Shown here: one piece after another, positions 59,680 through 64,000 of the stretch
Layout: the number at the start of each line of letters is the position of its first letter
Numbering within the stretch: the first letter of the stretch is position 1
The notes under the pieces: generated by a model
What the model was told of the DNA's origin: nothing
The model's database searches: none
The model's input: only the letters and a program-made list of their open reading frames with translations
Translations under genes and position numbers: made by a program
NCBI RefSeq assembly: GCF_018320785.1
Contig: NC_054868.1
Location: 47,313,874 to 47,377,873, forward strand
Source: Cheilinus undulatus
Lineage: Eukaryota > Chordata > Actinopteri > Labriformes > Labridae
Reading direction: 5' to 3'
Length of the DNA stretch: 64,000 nt

Positions 59680-61960
59680 GTAAGAAAAACGTCTGGTTGT
59701 TTTGTCACAGTTTCTCCTGACATGTTTTAGTTCCCTCACGTTTATCTCGCAGTGTGAATGCCCGGAACAAAGTAAGCTGTACCTGCTGGATCTGTACAGT
59801 ACATGCCGCATATATGTAGCCTCTGCTTTTCCTATAGATGGTTGTTTTGGTTTATCCCCTTAAATGTGTGCCATTCAGGTTACGTCGAAAAAACTTGTGG
59901 TATTTGGCGATAAAGTTCCTAATTAGACTCAATTAAAAGGCTGGCGTTTGTATTGTAATCCACTCAGTGCTGTGAGTTTCCGGTTGTTGCCGGTAGGGGC
60001 GCTAATGCTACCATGACAGAGAACTGCGACATATAGAACCGTGACGCTACAATGCCTGTTGGTGCAAATTACTAAAGAAAAGGAACATCAGTATTAATAT
60101 TAGGAACTCATACCTAAGATTTCAAATTTATTTTACTTTCCTAGACTTATTTCATATCACAGATTTATAAATTAATCCTGTAGATTAAGATTAAATGTAC
60201 AGAATTTAGTTAAAGGTCGATTGATTAATTTGTAGATTTTAAAACATTATTTATATAGAAATGAGCACTATAGGTAATAATGATGTTTATTGTCTGCAGG
60301 GTCTTAAAAAAAAAAAAAAAAAAACAGAAATAGAAATAAAAGGTCTTTTTTTATATATTTTTTCACAAGAGTTTGTAATCTATTGTACTGCTTTTTTGAA
60401 CATTTAGTTTTGAGCAGCTTCTGAAGGAAATCCACCAGATCAGACATCAGTCTGCCCGCTCATGTATGTTCTGACCTACTGAGGTATCAGCTCTGCTGTG
60501 TCCCTAGTTAGCAAGTTAACTAACAGATCAAGCAATGTGCGCATTTAAATAATATGCAAATGCAAGGTTTCTGAGACTGACTTCTTAACATTTTACAGGA
60601 TTTTGCAAATAAAAGCAACTTTTGCCTGGTGTAATACTTGCACAGAGACTATAAATGGTAAATGATAAATGCAGCGGGGTCTTAAAAAGTCTGAAATTTA
60701 ATTTTAATTGTCTCTGTTTATAATTTTTTAAAATATAGCCATATGCTCTGTTAAAAGATTGTTTTCAGTAAGAACCACTAAAAGTGCAATGCTTACTGAC
60801 CACAAGATGACCCATTTGAAATGTTTAGTCTAAATTGTAAGGAAGGGCAATGAATCGAAATTTTGGTTAGATTACAATATGGTCTACTGCCATTTTCAAA
60901 TCCCGGAAGGAATACATTTTTATCTGCCGCAGCAGCAGGGATGTTATGCTCTACATAATACAAATGTTCAAGTGTCAATTTTTACCATAATAATTTGCAA
61001 AAAAATCCTATTTCCTTATTTTTGTATATTTTTGCCCTGTTTAAGATGATGATGCCATAGAAATGATCGTTCCCTTTATTACAACAGTTCATGGCGGATT
61101 TGTAATTTACGTGCCTGGGGGTAAAAAGGTGAGAGGTCAGACACAGCCAGCAATGATGAGTGAGGAGACAGACCCAAGTCTGCTTAACAGCAATTTTCTT
61201 TTTAAAAAGCTGGTGAATGTTAGTTAAGATATAATCAAAATTGTAGGTACATGCTGCAGTGATGAACTGTCTTTACACTGAAGCACGTCCAGTCTTAAGG
61301 CTCCACCTTCAGGCAAAGCACATCTTTGCTAATGTTAGCAAAGACGCTAACAACACCACAAGATCAAGCCATGGTCATACCACTCTCTTCAGATGCTTCA
61401 GGACAGTTTTCTCCTTCAGCTGCTCAGATAAATGCTGAAAAGTGCTCCAAAACTTTGAGCGAGTCCTGTTTGTTAACAATATTAATCCAGTGTAGAAATA
61501 CGCGGTGAAATTGCCAGAATTGATGTTAACGAACTTTACAAGCTGGAGATGAAAAATATGATGTGTTCAGGTGACCTCAGTAAATTAGACGACTGTATTC
61601 TATGTTATGATGCGTTCAAATGTCGCATAAAAATGGGGAAATTTAGCTTTTGATGAGAAACTTCAATAAATACACTGTGAATATCTGTTTATATTTGAAG
61701 GATAAACAATAGCTGTGACAGACTGGCTTTTTCACTTAAGCAATACTCAGCTAAGACCACTTGTAGCTTAAATATTTGGCCTTATTTTGTCTTTCCACCA
61801 AACTACAGAAAATATCGAAAGTGGTATTGATAAGGATTCAGATCAGCCCTTTCAATGTGCTGTACATAGAATTAAAAGAATAAAAATAAAACACATGACA
61901 ATACCTTTAAACCTTTAAAAATCTAAAAACGTAAAAATATACTTAAACTATTTTAAAAAA
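59680..61960. other. Probable first intron or intergenic DNA
   Basis: AT-rich, with a poly(A) run at about 60307-60324. 60838-60940 (GGGCAATGAATCGAAATTTTGG onward) resembles a known type of fish MITE end. No coding exon recognised. Confidence 0.4.
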
Positions 61961-61990
61961 TGCTGTGATTAATCATGATTAATCACAGCA
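61961..61990. repeat. Perfect 30-bp palindrome
   Basis: The sequence TGCTGTGATTAATC followed by ATGATTAATCACAGCA equals its own reverse complement over all 30 bases. A further GTGATTAACTTGATTAA follows at once. Confidence 0.9.
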
Positions 61991-63772
61991 TAGTGGTGTG
62001 ATTAACTTGATTAATTTTTTAAATGCAGTAACAGCACAAGTTTTTATTTATTAAGAATTACAGGAAACTCCTGCACATTGACCAATTGCACAAATAGGTT
62101 TGCAACATTCAGAAAAGTGGATGGTGAACCCACTTTTTTAATATAATAATAATAATATATTTTATTTGAGAGCATCTTTCCTAACACTCAAGGACACTTT
62201 ACAAGAATAAAAAACACAATATTAACATACTTGTGCAATTTAGACCAGTGGTTCTCAGCCCAATTTTTTTTGGATTATTAAATCAAAACCAAATGATTTC
62301 AATGAAAACTGGGGCAGTTTGTACTTGACATGGAACTAAAGATATAATAGAGCAAAGACAAAAAGACATTTCCTCCAAAGTAAAAGCACATTACAGACTT
62401 TTTTTCCACATACTTTCTCAGGCGCAAGTTAACATTAACAATATATAACTGAGGATAGTGAAGTATTTGTTGTTTTTGATACCACTGTTCATTAAAATAA
62501 TGGAGATTTTATCATTGTAAAACACATGCTGTTTAAAGCCTCTGGTCTCCAAATCCACAAAAACCTCCTAACTGTGAATTTTATAATCAAATATCCATAC
62601 TGTTAACCATCTCAAAATATTAGGACTGAATTTCAGTCTGTTTTTTAAAGATAATCAGTTCAGATTTTGAGACATTCCAGAAACCGAGTGTAAAACAGGA
62701 AGGATCCTTTTGTAGATTTATGTCAGAATAAATTTCCAACCAATAATAACTTACCAGCCGAATCAAGGACAGGCTCTATCCCTGAGCAATGATACTTTTT
62801 ATTACCTCTGCAGTACTACACATCAGACCCCCTCAGCCTCCTATCAAACCCTGAGAAGATTACTTAATTTAAAAAATGTGAGAAGGATAAAAGTATGTTT
62901 TGGTGTTTTGTGTATCTTCCTTGAATCCCTATTAAGGCAACCCCCAAAACCAGCTAAAACAGTTCTATAATGAATGACTCAACATTTGATGAGTTTTACA
63001 TGACAGCCATTATTAGTGAATATTTAACCAGGAGCAGAGCTACAACTCTAAAAAGAGCTGTGCTTGCTGTTCACCTGTGCACCGAATAGTGGTTGCCAGA
63101 GATCAGTGAAGGTGAACTTCTCTTTAATGACTGAAATGTTGCGTGTGCCTTATCCTGTCTACATCTAAGAATGAGGACAGACTGGTAGTTATCATCAAAC
63201 ATTTTACTTTATTGTTTCACATGCTGTTCTTGTCTGATGTTTTTATGCATGCCAGTGTTTAAGATTTGTTTTTTTTTAATTGAAGTCTAAGTAAAAACCT
63301 TCAACCGTAAAATCGAATCAGTCAAGAAAGATGCGCACAGGTATGACATGTCCGTAAGCTGGCATTATAAGTGCATGCTTATCATCAGTCCATTCTTGAG
63401 TAAAGCTGTGGTTATCTGCATCAACTTTCCACCTCAGGCTCTTTGAGAGCACAATTCTCCGTGCCAGAGGATCAGAACAAAAGATCTGTTTCCTGCATCT
63501 GTAATTCCCCAATCAGGAAACAGCATATGGAGCGCAATTGTGTCATTCTGGAATTAAATTCATTTTCTCCATAGCAGATTTTATTACCAACTTAAATGTC
63601 AGACATATCCAAGGAAGACTTACCATGAGCTCCTTGAGAGGAAAAAGATGGGTTTATACTCCTGTAGAAGCCGTACGTTTGTATGATATCAGCATCATTT
63701 TAAGAACGACTTGGTTTGTTACAGAGCTCGCTCAGGTGCAAGGCTTTTTAAGAAATAATCAGAAAAGAAAAG
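61991..63772. other. AT-rich DNA, no gene recognised
   Basis: An orphan CAGTGGTTCTCAGCCC, resembling an hAT-type end, lies near 62247. Open frames are short, with no domains or splice partners. Confidence 0.4.
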
Positions 63773-63900
63773 TAACGCCTGCACACTCACTCCATGCCAC
63801 AAAAATGTTTTATTAGATGATGTTTTGATCACACTTTGATCTTCATCAGGTCTGAGATCAGGTTAGACCTGTATGGCATGGAGTAAGTGTGCAGGCATTA
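63773..63900. repeat. Foldback (inverted repeat) with a hammerhead-like core in its loop
   Basis: Arms 63773-63800 and 63873-63900 are inverted copies matching at 25 of 28 positions (core GCCTGCACAC and CTCCATGCCA). The 72-nt loop, read on the minus strand, contains CTGATGAAGATC, AAAGTGT, GATCAAAAC. It looks like one end of a repeated element. Confidence 0.7.
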
Positions 63901-64000
63901 CCATTCTTTTTTTATTACAGATCTCGGCCAGAAAAACAATGGTAGCTGCATCACAATGGATTTGGGGGTACGTCGGTCCTTCACTCGCAGTAAAAAATGA

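Noticed and set aside
1..64000. CRISPR arrays, bacterial operons, rRNA genes, endogenous retrovirus genomes
   Set aside because: No direct-repeat arrays with spacers, no ribosome-binding-site-linked genes, no rRNA sequence and no gag-pol-like frames or long terminal repeats were seen.

Overview
The window looks like nuclear DNA of a teleost fish. It is AT-rich, with short protein-coding exons split by GT-AG introns, and it carries repeat types common in ray-finned fish: Tc1-like relics, tRNA-derived SINEs, non-autonomous hAT-type elements and a SINE-like repeat ending in GGAT units. There are no bacterial operons, CRISPR arrays or rRNA genes. All gene models below were built by hand by joining exons at splice sites in matching phase; none was checked by search.

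Layout. 1-5.5 kb is mostly intergenic, with one possible terminal exon on the minus strand (2.3-2.5 kb) and a hAT-type element nested in a SINE-like repeat (4.3-5.1 kb). 5.5-6.6 kb is a broken, intron-less copy of a CTX-family immunoglobulin membrane protein. 6.75-22.31 kb, minus strand, is rexo5 (19 coding exons, 809 aa): a DEDDh RNA exonuclease with two C-terminal RRMs. 22.84-28.57 kb, plus strand, is eri2 (9 coding exons, 729 aa): a DEDDh exonuclease with a C-terminal GRF-type zinc finger. The two start codons lie 529 bp apart, head to head, so they probably share a bidirectional promoter. 31.38-33.82 kb, plus strand, is thumpd1 (5 coding exons, 314 aa), a THUMP-domain RNA-binding adaptor. 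From memory, REXO5, ERI2 and THUMPD1 are also close neighbours in human 16p12, with the same relative orientations, which supports the calls.

34.4-59.4 kb has no recognisable gene. It holds transposon relics, SINEs, simple repeats and one set of three phase-compatible candidate exons (47.0, 47.8 and 57.4 kb) that would encode an unrecognised protein of about 81 aa. 59.4-59.7 kb is a GC-rich block with CT repeats, a short upstream ORF and a good splice donor; it looks like the promoter and non-coding first exon of a plus-strand gene continuing past the window. 59.7-64 kb holds repeats, a perfect 30-bp palindrome and a long foldback with a degenerate hammerhead-like core.

The three main genes all concern RNA: two 3'-5' exonucleases and an RNA-acetylation adaptor. 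The mobile-element content is the most unusual part. Three hAT-type non-autonomous elements of 1.05-1.15 kb, each with a perfect 8-bp target duplication and an interior of degenerate tandem repeats, all sit in introns of the exonuclease pair.
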